Positions 31,650-45,245 are shown, counted from the first letter of the stretch. The stretch: DNA of 64,000 nt from Akebia trifoliata (GCA_017979445.1 CM030718.1:16780760-16844759), one strand, 5' to 3'. The notes: generated by a model from the letters alone, not told the origin. Program-made: numbers and translations.

Positions 31650-34600
31650 TAGGCCTGTTAATAGATAGCCAAAATCTGAATTCGAATTAAAAAAATCGGA
31701 TATTATCCAAAAATTTTGAATATCAAATTCAGATTCGGATAATTTTGAATATTCGATAGTGTTTCGGATACGAATTTGTATATCGATGAATTCGATTCAA
31801 TAATATCTTATCCGAAATCAAAAATAAATAAATATTTTTTTATTTTTATTTTAAAATAAATTAATTGTTTTCTTTAGGGATATAAGTTTTGTTGAACAGA
31901 TTATAGACCTTAGCCCTTCATCGTTTTCAACAATCTCAGTGCCTCACAACCTTAGCCCCTCACGGTCACGGGCTCACCTTCAGCATCAGCTTCGAAATCT
32001 CTCTTTCTCTCTCTCTCTAAAAGTAATTAGAGACTTCTTCTCTCTCATGTCTCAACGACCTTAGCGGCTCAACCCCTTATCACTTCATGACCTCACCTTG
32101 TCCTCACGACCTTAGTCATTCGTTGTCACATCCTCACCTTCGGCATCGTAGTCAGAATCTCTCTCTTTCTCTTTCAAAACTCTTAATGACTTCGCCTAGG
32201 TCAAATTTCTTATTCTTTTTCTTCTCTTTCTCCAAATCGATTTCTTCATCTCTAATTTCTTTGCTTCTGTTTGTTTTTTTGGTAAAATTCCAGCTCTCTA
32301 TTCTCACACTTGATAGAACCATAGAGAGAGGAAACCAAAAGGGATTTATGGCACAACTGAGATACATAGATCTTTGATCAAGCTCCGATCGAAGTTTTGT
32401 TTAACTTTCAAAATTAAAAAAATCGATTTCATCAATACATTTCAGATTTTTTGTGAATGGACACAAGCCATGAACAATCGATAGTTTAGATCTTTTGTGT
32501 TTTGTTGAATTTTCGAGTTTAGAGAGGGTCGAAGCTTCGTTTCTTCAAATTTCATACTTTCTGATTATGTTTTTTTAAAATCTATAATTTTTCGTCTAAT
32601 TGATGATCCATAAAAACCTGCACTTCACTGAAATTCATGGATTTCATAGTTTTTTATTAGGATCGAAGCCTTAAAATTCATATTTTCTGATTGTCTATGA
32701 GTTTCAAAGAAGTTTCAATTAAATCCATATTAGTCATTATATTTTTTATTCGAAAATTGAATTTTCTGTGAAAATGATTAATTGCCACACTTATGTAAAA
32801 TGTCGTATTCCAATTATGGTTAGAATTCAAGTTCAAACTTTGAGATTACTTTGATGGTGTAGAAACCAATTTTGGAAATTATTTTATTTGTATAAGAACC
32901 CAGATTTTTATATTGTTTTAAAAAATTTTAAACTCTATTTTAATTAAGTAGTTATGGATGATTCAAAGTATTAATGTTGGGGTTGTAATTTAAAGAGAGT
33001 GTTTGATAATATGTCAAGACCAAATAAATTACAATATTGGATAAGAGTATTTTATTTTTGAGATTTTGTCCACTCTGTTGAATATAATTATCTTTTGTTT
33101 AATAATTCAATTAGTAATCCAAATAGTTAAGTATGATATATGTTGTTCGTATTTTATAGACTATAAAAAAAATGTCTGATTCATTAACTAATACAATTCC
33201 TATTGTTGCATTTGCCCTTTCTCTTATAATTGATGATGATTTTAATAATGATGAACATACAAATAATATGATTCCATTAATCCATATTATAGTTGAAATA
33301 TCATTAGAAACTAAAAGTTAGAAAAAGAAGTCAAAAGTATGAATAGAATTTGATGAAAAGAAATTGGGGGATGGGAGCATTTAAGCAATTTGTATACATT
33401 ATAAGAGGATATTTGATGGCTCTAATTTAAAAGGAACTGCACATTTGATGAACCATACAAAGACATATATGAGAAGATCAAATAAAGATGTCAAACAACA
33501 ATTATTGTCTGTTACAAAATCTAGTAAAGAACCCACAAAATTGACAAATTGGTAGTATGATCCTGAAAAAAGTAGAATGAATTTTGCGAAGCATGATTAC
33601 TCATTTAGTATGGGTTAGCACGAGTATTTTCAGTTATTCGTCAATAGCCTTAATCCCATGGTCAAATTCTATTCTAGAAATACAAGACAGGTTGATTTAC
33701 TGAAGTTTATAACAAGATGAAAATTGGATTACAGGACTTGCTTGATCAACTGCCTACTCGATGTAGTCTCACAACAGATCTATGGACATCTAATCATCAA
33801 GAACTCAATTATTCTTGCCTGACTTGCCATTACATAGACAATGATTAGAGATTGAATAAAAAAATCATATCTTTTGAATTAATTAAAGGTTCACATTCTA
33901 AGAAAGCTTTGAATGGATTTATCAAATCAAAAATATTAGATTGGAATCTTGATAAAAATATATTTTCAATCACAATCGGTAATACATATAATAATGATGT
34001 AATGGCAAGAGATCTCAAAAATTGGTTATGCTCCATAGGGATGTTAGCACTTAATAGGGACTTTTTTCATATATGATATAATGCTCACATTATAAATTTA
34101 ATTGTTCAAGATGGGATAAAAGAGATCGACGAAATTTTGAATAAGATTCAAGAAAGTGTAAAGTTTGTAAAATCTTTCACATCTAAAGGTCAAAATTTTA
34201 CAAGTGCATTGGCCCATACTAGGTTGACTGGAAAATGGATGTCCAGGGATGTATCAAACAGATGGAATTATATTTATTTGATGTTTGATAGTGTTTTGAC
34301 CGTACGTTCAACATATGAACGATTAGCGGAGTTGTCTCCCGATTACAAATGTTTACCATCTTCAGAAGAATGAGAAGTAGGGAGAGTTATTTGTGATTGT
34401 TTGCGAGTATTTTATAATACTACTCTTCACTTCTTAGGAGTCAAATATTCAATGGCTAACTTATATTTTAAAGGTGCATGTTATGTTTATGATAACATCA
34501 TTAGTGGCTTGTCTCTGAACATAATTATGTGCATCAAATGATTTTCAAAATGTTTGAAAATTCTGATAAATATTAGAGTAATAGCAATTTGTTGATGAGC

Positions 34601-35176
34601 ATTAGTGTAGTCCTTGATCCATGTTGTAAAATGAAGTTCATTGAGTTTGTATTTTCTAGGATTTATAGGTAAGATGCTGACATGCACATCAATAAAGTTA
34701 AGAAATCAATGAATGAACTATATTCCAAGTATATCATTTTAGATGATTCTTCTACTAATTTAGCTAGTGGTTCAATTAAACGTGGTTTGGGAATAGTTGA
34801 TGATGGAAGTTCTAATACTAAGAACTCAAGGATGCAAGAAGAATTCAATAAATTTATCCAAAAATGTTCTCAAAATTTATAGAAATTTCAAAAGATAGAG
34901 TTGGATAAATACTTAGATGAAAGCTTATTTCGACTAGATGAAGATGAAAAGAGTTTTTATATATTACTTTGGTGGAAAAGTAATGGCCCAAAATTTTCTA
35001 TACTTACAAGGATGGCTCTTGACATCTTGGTGGTTCCAATATCTACGGTAGCATCAAAATCAACATTTAGGAGTGCAGGTAGAATAATCATTGAATCTCG
35101 TTTCTCATTGAGTCTTAAAGTTGTGATTGCCTTGGTTTGCATAAAAGATTGGTTGCCATCCCTTAAGGGAAAATAA
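31650..35176 (+). mobile_element. Decayed hAT transposon
   Basis: The left end is proposed at 31650 (TAGGCCTGTTAATAG, hAT-like). It is followed by 160 bp of iterated CGGATA and ATTCGAAT motifs in both orientations (31680-31820), typical of hAT subterminal regions. An untranslated stretch then contains a 125-bp imperfect duplication (about 31920-32030 and 32045-32170). The transposase pseudogene fills 33172-35176. The right terminal repeat was not found, so the 3' end may be deleted. Confidence 0.75.
33172..35176 (+). pseudogene. hAT transposase pseudogene (BED finger, RNase H fold, dimerisation domain)
   Basis: From the ATG at 33172 the frame shows, in order, four blocks. First is a BED-type zinc finger remnant (KRIFDGSN..GTAHLMNH), whose second and last cysteines are replaced by Tyr. 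Second is the TTDLWTSNH block near 33775. Third is the NDVMARDLK block near 34000. Last is a C-terminal dimerisation domain (PISTVASKSTFRSAGR, IALVCIKDWL) ending at 35174-35176. Stop codons and frameshifts interrupt it many times, one of them (33846-33848) replacing a usual Trp. It belongs to the RICESLEEPER/ZBED-like plant hAT group. No activity is possible. Confidence 0.88.
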
Positions 35177-36768
35177 TATAATTGTTATATTTTATTAAGT
35201 TTATATTTTATTGTGTATATCCTTCCTAATGATTTTTTTTTGCAGATGCTATTAATTTGGTTGATTGAATTTACGTCGATATGGATCCATATGAACTTTT
35301 GATTTTAGTATCTTTAAAGTTTGAACATTATATGTTTTTTTATTTAAGGATGTTTCAATATAGTTGTAACATTTAAACAACATACTTTTCATGGTTGTTG
35401 ACAAATTATTGTTTACTTTTCTATATCGTTAAAGAAATGTTCGCTATTCACTATTTTGTTTGATCTTGTTTTAGATTTTGAAACTAATGAGCTTAAACAG
35501 GTCGTCCTCTCCAACTTTTATGATTGAGAATATTGCTATCTAGTTCAAAAGGGAGATATATGTGGTGAGAAAAAGCTTCAGTCTTGTATAATGTGTTTAT
35601 TCAATAGTTCCAAACATTTTATAAATGCGTTTGAATCACATGTTATGGAAATTGTATCTTTTTTTCTATTAAAGGGAAACACATTATGGTATTCCTTTTG
35701 AATTGGTTACTTGACATGCTTAACTTGAAAGTTTCAATTTCAACTCCTTTTCCAGGCATTTCTTCTTATTTTGTTAAATTTCTTTTTTTTTTTTTCTTTG
35801 CTTAATTAAGGACATGTTACATCAAAATTGAAATTTTAATCATCACTATATGTATAATTAAAATTGTGCTCTCTCCACTATCCATGATTACATTGGATGC
35901 ATTTGAGTATTATTTCATAATGCTATGTTTTCTATTATTATTATTTTCTTATTATAACATTGGTGTTCTAGTTCAATTCTTGATCTGTCTTTCAAATACA
36001 CTACTACAATTATATGTGGTCTTTCGGATGCATTATAGTGGAATTGTTCGTAAGGTTACCACTATTTTCAGGAGCCTCAGAATTTGATCTTCTCAAGCAG
36101 ATGATTCACATACTTGGGTCTATTCTATTCTTGAATGTTTGGTTATGAAACAAACAAGCTTTTTAAAATGAAAAATATATCTTCTTTTCAGGTTGTTTTT
36201 CGATAACTATTTTTAAAAACATGTATGTTCAGGATTTGTTAGCAAAATCTTAGATGAGTGATTGTTTACATTCTTTTATTTTTGTTAATAAGTAAAATTC
36301 ATAAACAAAGAACTAAAAAAAATGCTAGTGATTAATTTACATTGATGTCTTCATAGCATTTCTTTGAGCATGCTCCATTTCTTAAGTTCTGTCAAGAGAA
36401 ATGATTTATTAGAGAAAAACAAGAAAAGGACCTTATAATTGTTGTTTCCAATGTCCAAAGTGTGTTTAGTTATGTATGGAGTATAAAAAGAAAGAGACGA
36501 TTGTATGCCCATAAAAAATAAAATGTCATTAGGAGCTAGTCTTCCTCTAGATTTCTTTGAAAACATTGTGACTACTTAGTGCTTTGTTGGTTCCAATGTC
36601 ACAGGTACCAATTCTTTAATTGCTATAGTGTGATTTTCATATTTGTTTCGTCTTTACTTCGTAGATTACAAGCTCTTTCACCAAATATCCTTTCGGCTAT
36701 AAAAATTCCCAAGCTATTGAAATTATCAATATTATTTGGATAATTTATTTTCTTTTTCATTCTAATTT
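35177..36768. other. No recognised gene
   Basis: AT-rich. Possible introns or flanks of the fragment at 36769, but no matching exon was found. Short open frames such as 35866-36087 are hydrophobic yet match no family I know. Confidence 0.3.
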
Positions 36769-36931
36769 GTGTGCTTGACATCCATCACGTATGCATTATT
36801 AATGACTCCATTGGCCAAGGGTTTGGAAGAGCTTCTACCCCTCCAAGCCTCTAATAGTTTTTGGTACTCTATTCTTCTAAGAGCAGGACTTGTCCTTTCA
36901 ACTGTATGCGTTGCTTTGTTGCTTCCCTTTT
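36769..36931 (+). pseudogene. Orphan exon of an AVT1-like amino acid transporter
   Basis: The frame reads ITYALLMTPLAKGLEELLP, then ILLRAGLVLSTVCVALLLPFFG. This closely follows a transmembrane stretch of plant vacuolar amino acid transporters (AVT1 family, AAAP superfamily). It ends at a plausible splice donor (CG|GTAGG). No upstream exons are present within reach. A degraded continuation may lie near 37160-37283. I take it as a gene fragment carried or left here, not a working gene. Confidence 0.6.
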
Positions 36932-37496
36932 TCGGTAGGTTTTGTTATTGGACTTCAGGAAAATCAAGAATGTGTGTAGTAGTTTGACAAGAAATCAAGT
37001 TCACGATCACCACAAGATATTTTTATTGGCTAATTCATGTGAACTAGTTTCTTTTGGATTATTTGTGAAGCATTTAATAGTGCTAAAACTAATATATAGT
37101 CGACATAAGATGGCTTTAATAGTTCTAATTATATTAAACAATTGTCCCATCCCATGTATTCAGATGCAATCACTTGCCTTTGGTATGCTATTTCATTACT
37201 TCTCACACATTAGAAAACTGAGTGTATTTCATTTTATTGCAATTTTAGATCTTGTGATGACTTTAATTGGTTTTCTCCTCTAAATCCTTGTGGTAAGCAA
37301 ACTCCTCTCTTCCATTTAACACTTAGTTCATGTATTGTACATATATGCTACATAACTCGACTCGGGTGTAAATTAAGTTTTTTTTTCACATAACAAAAAA
37401 CCTCCCAATTAAATAAAATAAAATTTGTATATTATTTAATACTTAGTACATGTAATGTTAGGTTTATTTTGTTGCTCCAATATTATCTAGTAGGAG

Positions 37497-37604
37497 GACT
37501 TTGATAAATTTATGAGTGTGGTTCTTGTTCGATCAAGCATTTATAATGCTCGCTATTTGCTTCTTAAAGATGGTGAAAAAAAGGTGACCACGATGCAGGT
37601 AAAT
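37497..37604 (+). pseudogene. Exon-like fragment of unknown gene
   Basis: An open frame of about 36 codons between an acceptor-like CTAGTAG and a donor-like CAG|GTAAAT (37604). It reads EDFDKFMSVVLVRSSIYNAR and then YLLLKDGEKKVTTMQ. Composition is protein-like and the splice sites are good, but I do not recognise the family. A retrotransposon is inserted only 80 bp further on. Confidence 0.35.
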
Positions 37605-37685
37605 CATAAATAGTGGATTACTGTGGTTTATGGCCTATAGATCTTAGACTTTGAATTAATCTTTAGTTACATTGATACATATGTT

Positions 37686-39182
37686 TGTAAACACCCCATT
37701 TTTGCATTTACCTGATTAATCAACTCGTCAACCCAATTACAACGGTTCCTAATGATAGATGGTTATTCCAGTGCTCTATTTTGTTACTAGATATGTTTCA
37801 GAAATCCGGATGAGGTATCTCAAACAAATAAAACTACTAAAACCACATTACGTTAGGAAAATATAACCCCAAAAACCTAGAAATCTACATCTTACAGACA
37901 AAAAGAAGCTTCACGATGAAAATCACTAAAAATCACTAAATTACCAAAATATCCCTAGAGCCTACATTACGCTTAGGAAAACCCTTTCAAACACATAAAA
38001 TAACAAATTGAAACCAAATAAATCATTTCGTCAATTTTCACAAAATTTGATAAAATTATGAAAATGCCCTTCATAAAGTTCACCACCATTTCGCACAAAA
38101 ATTTTCATAAATGGTCAAACCAATATTTCTATTGAATTCCTTACAAAAAATTGATTCCAAAACGTCTTGGAACATTGAAAAGTGACTTAAAATGCAAAAA
38201 ATCCTCTCCGAGGGCAAAACGATAATTTTACAATTTTAATAATTAAAAATTCTGAAATTAATAATTAAAATATTAATTAATGTAAAGTGAAATCCTAATT
38301 AAAATTAAAGTCAATCAAGTAAGATTAAAGACAAAATCCTAAAATCAAGTCAATCGAGTAAGACTAAAGCCAAAATTCTAAAGTCAAGTCAATCAAGTGG
38401 GACTAAAAGTCAAAACCCTATAAAGAATTCTAGTCAAACTCTAACTCTATTTTAAAAAAATCTAATTAAACACTAACTCTATTTAAAATAATTATAATTA
38501 AATAATAACTCTATTTAAAATAATTTTAATTAAACACTAATTCTATTTAAAATAATTCTAATTAAATACTAACTCTATAAAAAAAATAAAAAAATAAAAG
38601 CACTTAAAAAAATCTATAAAAAGGGGTCCATACAACCTATTTTTGTATCAAAAAAATAAACCCTAAGAAAAGTAGGTCAAAAAGCTTCCCTAGCTTCCCA
38701 TAAACCCTAATTTTGAAGTCCCAACTCCTTACCTAACATCCATACCCCAACTTTAGTCAAAAAATACCTAGAAACCCTTCAATAACACCTCAAAATCCAT
38801 AAAAAAAAATTAGAAAAATTCAGAAGGAGATACTTTATCTTGGAGATCCAAAACAAATTTGGAGACAGAACGAATCGATGAGTACTGTACGAGGACCTGT
38901 TCTATCAGATCTGAGGGAACATAATCGTTGCGTTCGTGGAATTTTTTTTTATTATTATTTAGGTCTTTTTAGCAATATAATAATTTTTGAAAATTAGTAG
39001 AGATCGACGTTTGCCTAGCAGGGTTGGTTCCTAACACCTTCCAACCCCGCAATGTGATCCCCGGACTCAGTATTTTTTTAAGTAGAGATGTTCGGTTCCT
39101 AGATCGTAATAACTAAGTGGCAACTCCCAAATCTCAAAGTCAAAAGCGGATCCGTGCACCCCGCTGATCGAGGGCGCTTTCA
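37686..39182 (+). repeat. 5' LTR of a plus-strand Ogre-like element (1497 bp)
   Basis: TGTAAACACC...GCGCTTTCA, the same family as the minus-strand LTRs but older and shorter. TATAAAAA at 38615-38622. The LTR hairpin is GGGTTGG/CCAACCC (39021-39027 with 39041-39047). The left flank ATGTT (37681-37685) should be the target duplication, whose partner lies outside the window or is lost. Confidence 0.88.
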
Positions 39183-39617
39183 ATGGCGACTCCACTAAGG
39201 ACTATTGAGGATCAAACTTGAAAAATCCCAAGTATGGGAGCATTGTTAAAAAAACCTGGTTTTGTTATTTTTAATTGTTCATTTTTCAGTTTATTTTTTT
39301 TAATTGTTGACTCAATTATTGCTCATCGGGTTGGACTTTGAATATTTACTTTGACATGTTATTTTATATGGTTCAATCAAGGGTCATTTGGAATGACTCT
39401 AAATAATGCAAGATTTCAATAAGTTAATTAAAGAGGGAATGATGATCATGGAATCGGGAAGTTTTTTTTCTTTTTTTATTTTTTTTTATTTTTTTTTAGT
39501 TTTTTATTATTATTTTATTTGTTGGTAAGGGTGTGTCGATCTGCCCTTTGGTTGTTTTTTTTTTAATGTTTATTAGGATGTATGTCGGTCTATCTTCAAA
39601 CAGTGTTTTGACTTTTG
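39183..39617 (+). mobile_element. PBS and leader of the plus-strand element, first part
   Basis: The PBS TGGCGACTCCACTAAGGAC begins at 39184. The following leader is the reverse complement of the conserved region near 16640-17090. It is cut at about 39617 by the next element and resumes at 60879. Confidence 0.75.
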
Positions 39618-40137
39618 GTCGGTTTTTAATGTTCTAGGATGTTTTAGAATCGATTTTTCGTAAGGAATTCAATGGAAATATTAGTTTGTGTCATTTATGA
39701 AATTTTGTGTGTGAAATGGTTGTGAACTTTATGAGGGGCATTTTCGTAATTTTGTCAAATTCTATGAAAATTGGTGAAATGATTTATTTGGTTTCGATTT
39801 GTTATTTTATATGTTTGATGAATTTTCCTAATCGTAACATAGGCTCTAGGGTTGTTTTGATGTTAGGGGTATTTTGGTAATTTGATCAATTTTTAGTGAT
39901 TTTTATCGTGAAACTTCTTTTTGGATTTGCAAGATGATGATTTCTATATTTCTAGAGTCATATTTTCCTAGCGTAGCGTGGTTTCTAAGGTTTTGTCAGT
40001 TTGAGATACTTCATCCGGATTTCTGAAACATTTCTGGTAACAAAATAAAGCAATGGAAATAACATCCATCATTGGGAATCATTGCGATCGGTTGACGAGT
40101 TGATTAATCAGACGGATGCAAAAATGGGGTATCTAAA
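39618..40137 (-). repeat. Truncated 3' LTR
   Basis: Matches the last 500 bp of 59170-60878 and ends ATCTAAA instead of GTCTACA, directly before the PPT. The first 1.2 kb are missing, and the break joins it to the leader of an oppositely oriented relative. A deletion or recombination after insertion is the simplest reading. Confidence 0.8.
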
Positions 40138-40259
40138 GATGCCCCTCTTTGACAGAGGGTTGAAGCAAACTAGATAGCAAATCTATTTCGGTAGATAGTG
40201 CGATATCCGAATGCCAAAGCTAGTGACAGTTCATTTTGCAGCCTGATATAGCAATTCGT

Positions 40260-40480
40260 CAGGATGTTCGAATCCTTGAGGGTAAAACTCTCTTCGAACT
40301 AAAAGATTGTCAGGTCCTCGAGCTTGAACTCTCACTGATGATGTCAGATCCTCAAATTTTAGAAAATTCTCCCTGACTAATGCAAAAGTGCACGTGTGTG
40401 CAAAAGTGTGATGCTTACTAAGTAAAAATGTGTCAAGTCCTAGAGATCTTCTCTCACTGACAATAATGATTCAAAATTGA
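40260..40480. repeat. Stem-loop module A, third copy
   Basis: Unit 1 is GTTCGA 40266-40271 with TCGAAC 40294-40299. The pair closing this stem is A-T here, G-C in the 45129 copy and G-T in the 8739 copy. The inner stem GAG/CTC is kept. The third unit has inner stem AATTT/AAATT. Confidence 0.68.
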
Positions 40481-40549
40481 AATGTGCTTATGCAACGAAA
40501 GCAATCATGGCAAGGTTGAATAATGAGGTAATTTGAGTCATAACATTGT

Positions 40550-41235
40550 AGGAACTTCGTTAAATCCTATTTGAAGTTAGAAAAAATTTGAGTCTCGTAT
40601 ATCGGACTCGAGCCTATTGTAGCCACGCTTCTCTGGACTAAAGAACTTAAACAATTCTATTAATTTGATATGATTCAAACAAAGTTGGAGTCTCGTTTCT
40701 TGGACTCGAACTAAGGTTTATAGGCACTTCAAAAAAGCCTATTCATTCTATGATTCAAGAAGTTGGAGTCTCGTTTTTCGGACTCGAACTTAGGTTTATA
40801 GGCACTTCAAAAAGCCTATTCATTCTATGATTCAAGAAGTTGGAGTCTCATTTCTCGGACTCGGACTTAGGTTTGTAGGCACTTCAAAAAGCCTATTCAT
40901 TCTATGATTCAAAAAGTTGGAGTCTCGTCTCTCGGACTCGAACTTAGATTTATAGGCACTTCAAAAAGCCTATTCATTATATGATTCAAAAAGTTGGAGT
41001 CTCGTTTCTCATACTCGAACTTAAGTTTGTAGGCACTTCAAAAAGCCTATTCATTCTATGATTCAAAAAGTTGGCGTATCGTTTCTCGAACTCGAACTTA
41101 AGTTTATAGGCACTTCAAAAAGCCTATTCATTATATGATTCAAAAAATTGGAGTCTCGTTTCTCGGACTCGAACTTACTAAGCCAGTTTCTTGGGCTTAG
41201 ATTTATAGGAACTTAAACAATCCTATTAATTCATT
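40550..41235. repeat. Tandem array of stem-loop modules B and C
   Basis: About eight units of 70-73 bp, as at 9020-9905 but more diverged. The terminal unit again has TAAGCC/GGCTTA (near 41193-41212) in place of GAGTC/GACTC. Confidence 0.82.
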
Positions 41236-43227
41236 CTATGATTCAAAATCAAACTCAAAGTTTGAAAGATCAGGCCTTTAATGGCTTATCATGCATCTGG
41301 ATTCATAATTATAATTAGGCTTCGCTGGACTTTTAAGCTTTTGTATGATTTTCTTTTTATCATGTGATTAAGAACAAAAACTTTAGGATTAAATGACCTT
41401 CAAAAATGCCCCTAGTTTCAAGGTTGGCTTTAATTGGGACTTGACTACGAGACTGATGGAATGGATTAGGCTTGAAATTATGAACTCTGACGTATGACAG
41501 ATAGAAGAACTGACATTCTCTTAAATTTAAGACTCTTAAGATTATCATATGTGCAATAAAGAATTGATCATTTTCTTTCGAATTTCTTTTGAAAAATGCT
41601 TGAGCTGGACTTAAAAAATCTTGATAAATATTAGAATAGAAGATCTTCCTCTTCAAAGTGGTTGATGATTCTACATCTTCCATTAGCGAACACTTAAACA
41701 AGTAAACATACTTTTGAAGATCCTACAATGTTCAAGATGATTTCTAATTTTTTTTACTTCAACATTGTCTTCGTTGGATGTGAGCTCTTAGTTGAAAAAC
41801 GAATATTGTGGCTTGAATGGTTCTGCATTTTCTAGTTTCTGCACCAGCTTCCTTTTGAATTTTTTTTCTTGATGGGACCTTTCCTCCCGTTTGATGAAGC
41901 CCTAATTTTTTCCTAGATCGCCTCTTCAGATTTTCAATCTAGCGGGCCTTGTTTTTCTTTTTCTGATGATGCCTTGATTTTTGCTTAGGTCGTATTTTTA
42001 GGTTTTCAACCTACCAGGCTTTCTTTTTTATGGTTATGTCCTAAATTTTGCCTAAATCGCCTTTTCAGATTTTCGACTTAGCGGGCTTCTCTTTTTTTCT
42101 TGATGATCTTGTATAACCAACTCGACAACTTCTCAGTTCCCTACACTTTAACCTAGTCAATTAGCATTCAGGAGGACTTAATAGGTGGGCTTAGGATATG
42201 ATTTAGAAAGAAAAGATATAAGACTCAACTTCCCAAAATGCCCCTAGTTTGATATTCTCTCTTTTCTTTCAATTATTTTCTGTAAATTATTTTGACTATT
42301 TTTTCCTAATGCCCCTAGTTTGGCATTCTTTTCCTTCTTTTTTTTTTAAATGCCCCTGGTTTGGCATTATCTTCTTTTGAACCTTTTAATAGGGGATTTT
42401 CCTTTTGGACAACACTTTTTCTAAGAGAATAATTTTTACAGGACCGGGCCTGAAGTAACTTCTCAGGTTACCTACGTACCCCAAATATTTTTTTTTCTTT
42501 TGGGACCAGGTCAAAACGTAGTTCATACTAAGATTCCCTCCCAAGGTTGGTCGGTGTGATTTAGAAAGAAGAGGCTATTTAATTTTTTTTTTTTAAAAGG
42601 CTCCGAGGGGCTAAAGAAAGTTTTTTTTCTTTTGGTAAGACAGGGAAATGTTTCGACCAAAAGAGGCCTCCTTTGTGAAATTGAGTATGATTGAGTTTTC
42701 TGACTATTCAACTCTTCTAAAACTTCGAGAAAATCTATTATTCTCTTATGAATGAAAACTCTCCTCTTTTGAGTAAGAAACATGGTAGATCCACTTGTAA
42801 TTCTTAGCGTCTTTGTCGATACTTTCAGGTATATCATTTTTGACCAATAATCTTCGACTTTGAAGTTCACCTTTGACTTTATGTCTTGATCTATGTTTTT
42901 GCATGATCCATCCATATATCCTTATGAAACCATACAAGAACATTTTTGAATTTCTCAAATAAGTTTACTATTCTCTCATGTTCTCTTGAGGATAACATAT
43001 CACCAATTTACACTTCTTGAGTATACTCTTTAATTCCAATATTTATTAAGTTCAGTTAGTGAGCTTTAAGTCATTTCTCAAGTTAGATTTTATATTCACA
43101 TCACTATTGCACACATGATAATCAAAAGCTTCTTTATTTATTGGAATTGAAAAGAACATAGACTGACAAACTCAACTAAAACTTAAAAATAAAGATGACT
43201 AACTGAATTCAAAGACTAACGCAACTG
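41236..43227 (-). other. 3' region up to the nested insertion, no gene recognised
   Basis: Contains module E units at 41890-42090 (partly degraded stems), PPT-like GGGGCAT motifs near 41407, 42237, 42310 and 42350, and the CCTGAAGTAACTTCTCAGG stretch near 42448. The minus-strand open frames at 42523-42958 match no family I recognise. The break at 43227 corresponds to position about 12014 of the sister element. Confidence 0.5.
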
Positions 43228-45000
43228 TGAAAGCGCCCTCGATCCGCGGGGTGCGCGGATCCGCTTTTGACCCTTGAGGTTTGGGAGTCGCCACCTAGTT
43301 ATTGTGGTCTAGGAACCAAACTGACTCTAACATGGATAAAAAGAACTAATCTACCATAAAAAATCTGAATTCGGGGATCATGTTACGGGGTTGGAAGGTG
43401 TTAGGCACCAACCCCGCCCGGCCAAAGTCGGTCTCTACTAACTTCCCAAAGATATCACATTGCTAAAAATCTAGATAAAAATAAAAATAAAAATTTCATA
43501 CCTTTCCGATAGCAAGGATTTTGCTCCCTTAGATCTGACAAAAAGAGCTCCTTGTACTGTACTCCCTTGCTTCGTTCTGTCTCCGGATTTGGCTTCGAAT
43601 CTCCTAGATCAAGGTATCTCATTATTTCTGAATCTGAACTCTTCAAGTTTATTGCAGATTTAGGGGTGTTTTTGGAGGGATTTTAAGTGTTTTCTAGACT
43701 AAAATTGAAGGAGGGATGTTAGGTAAGGAGTTGGGGCTCCAAAACTAGGGTTTATGGGAGGCTATGGGGGCTTCTAGACCTACCTCTCTTAGGGTTTATG
43801 ATTTGATACGAAAATAGGGTGTGAGCACCTCTATTTATAGATGTTTTTAGGGGTTGATTTGGATAGAGTTAGTGTTTAATTAGAGATCTTTTAATTAGAG
43901 TTGTGTTTTAATTTGACTTGTTTTAGGTAGAATTGTGTTTTAATTAGAATTATTTTAGGTAGAATTGTGTTTTAATTCAAATTGTTTTAGGTAGAATTAT
44001 TTTTAAGTTAGAACTCTATTAGATAGAGTTATTATTTAATTAGAACTCTATTATGACTTTTGGTCTTATTTGATTGACTTTTAATGTTTTGACTTTAGTC
44101 CTAATTGATTGACTTTTAATATCTTGACTTCAGTCTTGCTTAATTGACTTTAATTTTGACTTCAGTCTCACTTGATTGACTTTAATACCTTGACTTTAGT
44201 CTTGCTTGATTGACTTTAAATTTTTGGAGAACCCCCCTCTATTATATCTTTAATTCTTTGGACCCCCAAATGGAGGGGTCCTTAAAGAAATATCCCACGA
44301 ACCCTCAACAATTTTACCCGAAAGTCCGATTGATCGATTTTTTAGGTTCAAAATTTTAAATTAATTTCATCAATGTTTCACTTTAATTATTTAATATTTT
44401 ATTTATTAATTTCGAATTTTTTAATTATAAAAATTGTGAAATTATCGTTTTACCCCCGGAAAGGACTTTTCACGTTTCAAGTTGGTTTTTAATGTTCTAG
44501 GATGTTTTAGAATCGGTTTTTCGTAAGGAATTCAATGAGAATGTTGGTTTGTATCATTTATGAAATTTTTTGTGTGAAATGATTGTGAATTTTATGAGGG
44601 GCATTTTCGTAATTTTGTCAAATTCTGTTAAAATTGGCGAAATGATTTATTTAGTTTCAATTTGTTATTTTATGTGTTTGAGAAAGTTTTCCTAAGCGTA
44701 ACGTAGGCTCTAGGGTTATTTTGAGGTTAGGGGTATTTTGGTAATTTGGTCATTTTTTAGTGATTTTTATTGTGAAACTTCTCTTTGTCTGAAAAATGAT
44801 GATTTCTATGTTTCTGGGGTCGTATTTTCCTAGCGTTGCATGGTTTCTAAGGTTTTGTCAGTTCGAGATACCTCATCCGGATTTTTGAAACACATCTGGT
44901 AACAAAATAAAGTAATGGAATACACATCCATCATTAGGAATCATTGCAATCGGGTTGACGAGTTGATCAATCAGGCGGATGCAAAAATGGGGTGTCTACA
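43228..45000 (-). repeat. 3' LTR of the 43228-54031 element
   Basis: 1773 bp. TATAAATA on the minus strand at 43832-43839. LTR hairpin GGGGTTGG/CCAACCCC at 43387-43394 with 43408-43415. It is followed at 45001 by the intact PPT. Confidence 0.94.
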
Positions 45001-45124
45001 GATGCCCCTCTTTGGCAGAGGGTTGAAGCAAACTAGATAGCAAATCTATTTTGGTAGATAGTGCGATATCTGAATGCCAAAGTTAGTGACATTCATTTTG
45101 CAGCCTGATTTAGCAATTTGTCGG

Positions 45125-45245
45125 GGTGTTCGGATCCTTGAGGGTAAAGCTCTCCCCGAATCAAAAGATTGTCAGGTCCTTGAGCGCAAACTCTCACTGA
45201 CGGTGTCAGATCCTTGAATTTTAGAGAATTCTCCCTGACTAAAAA
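45125..45245. repeat. Stem-loop module A, second copy
   Basis: TTCGG 45129-45133 pairs with CCGAA 45156-45160 (inner GAG/CTC). The following units have GTCAG/CTGAC outer stems with inner GAG/CTC and GAATT/AATTC. Compare 8735-8945 and 40260-40480. Confidence 0.7.

Noticed and set aside
31650..37685. Right terminal repeat of the hAT element
   Set aside because: I searched for the complement of TAGGCCTGTT and the flanking 8-mer TAATGACC and found no match, so no right boundary is claimed.
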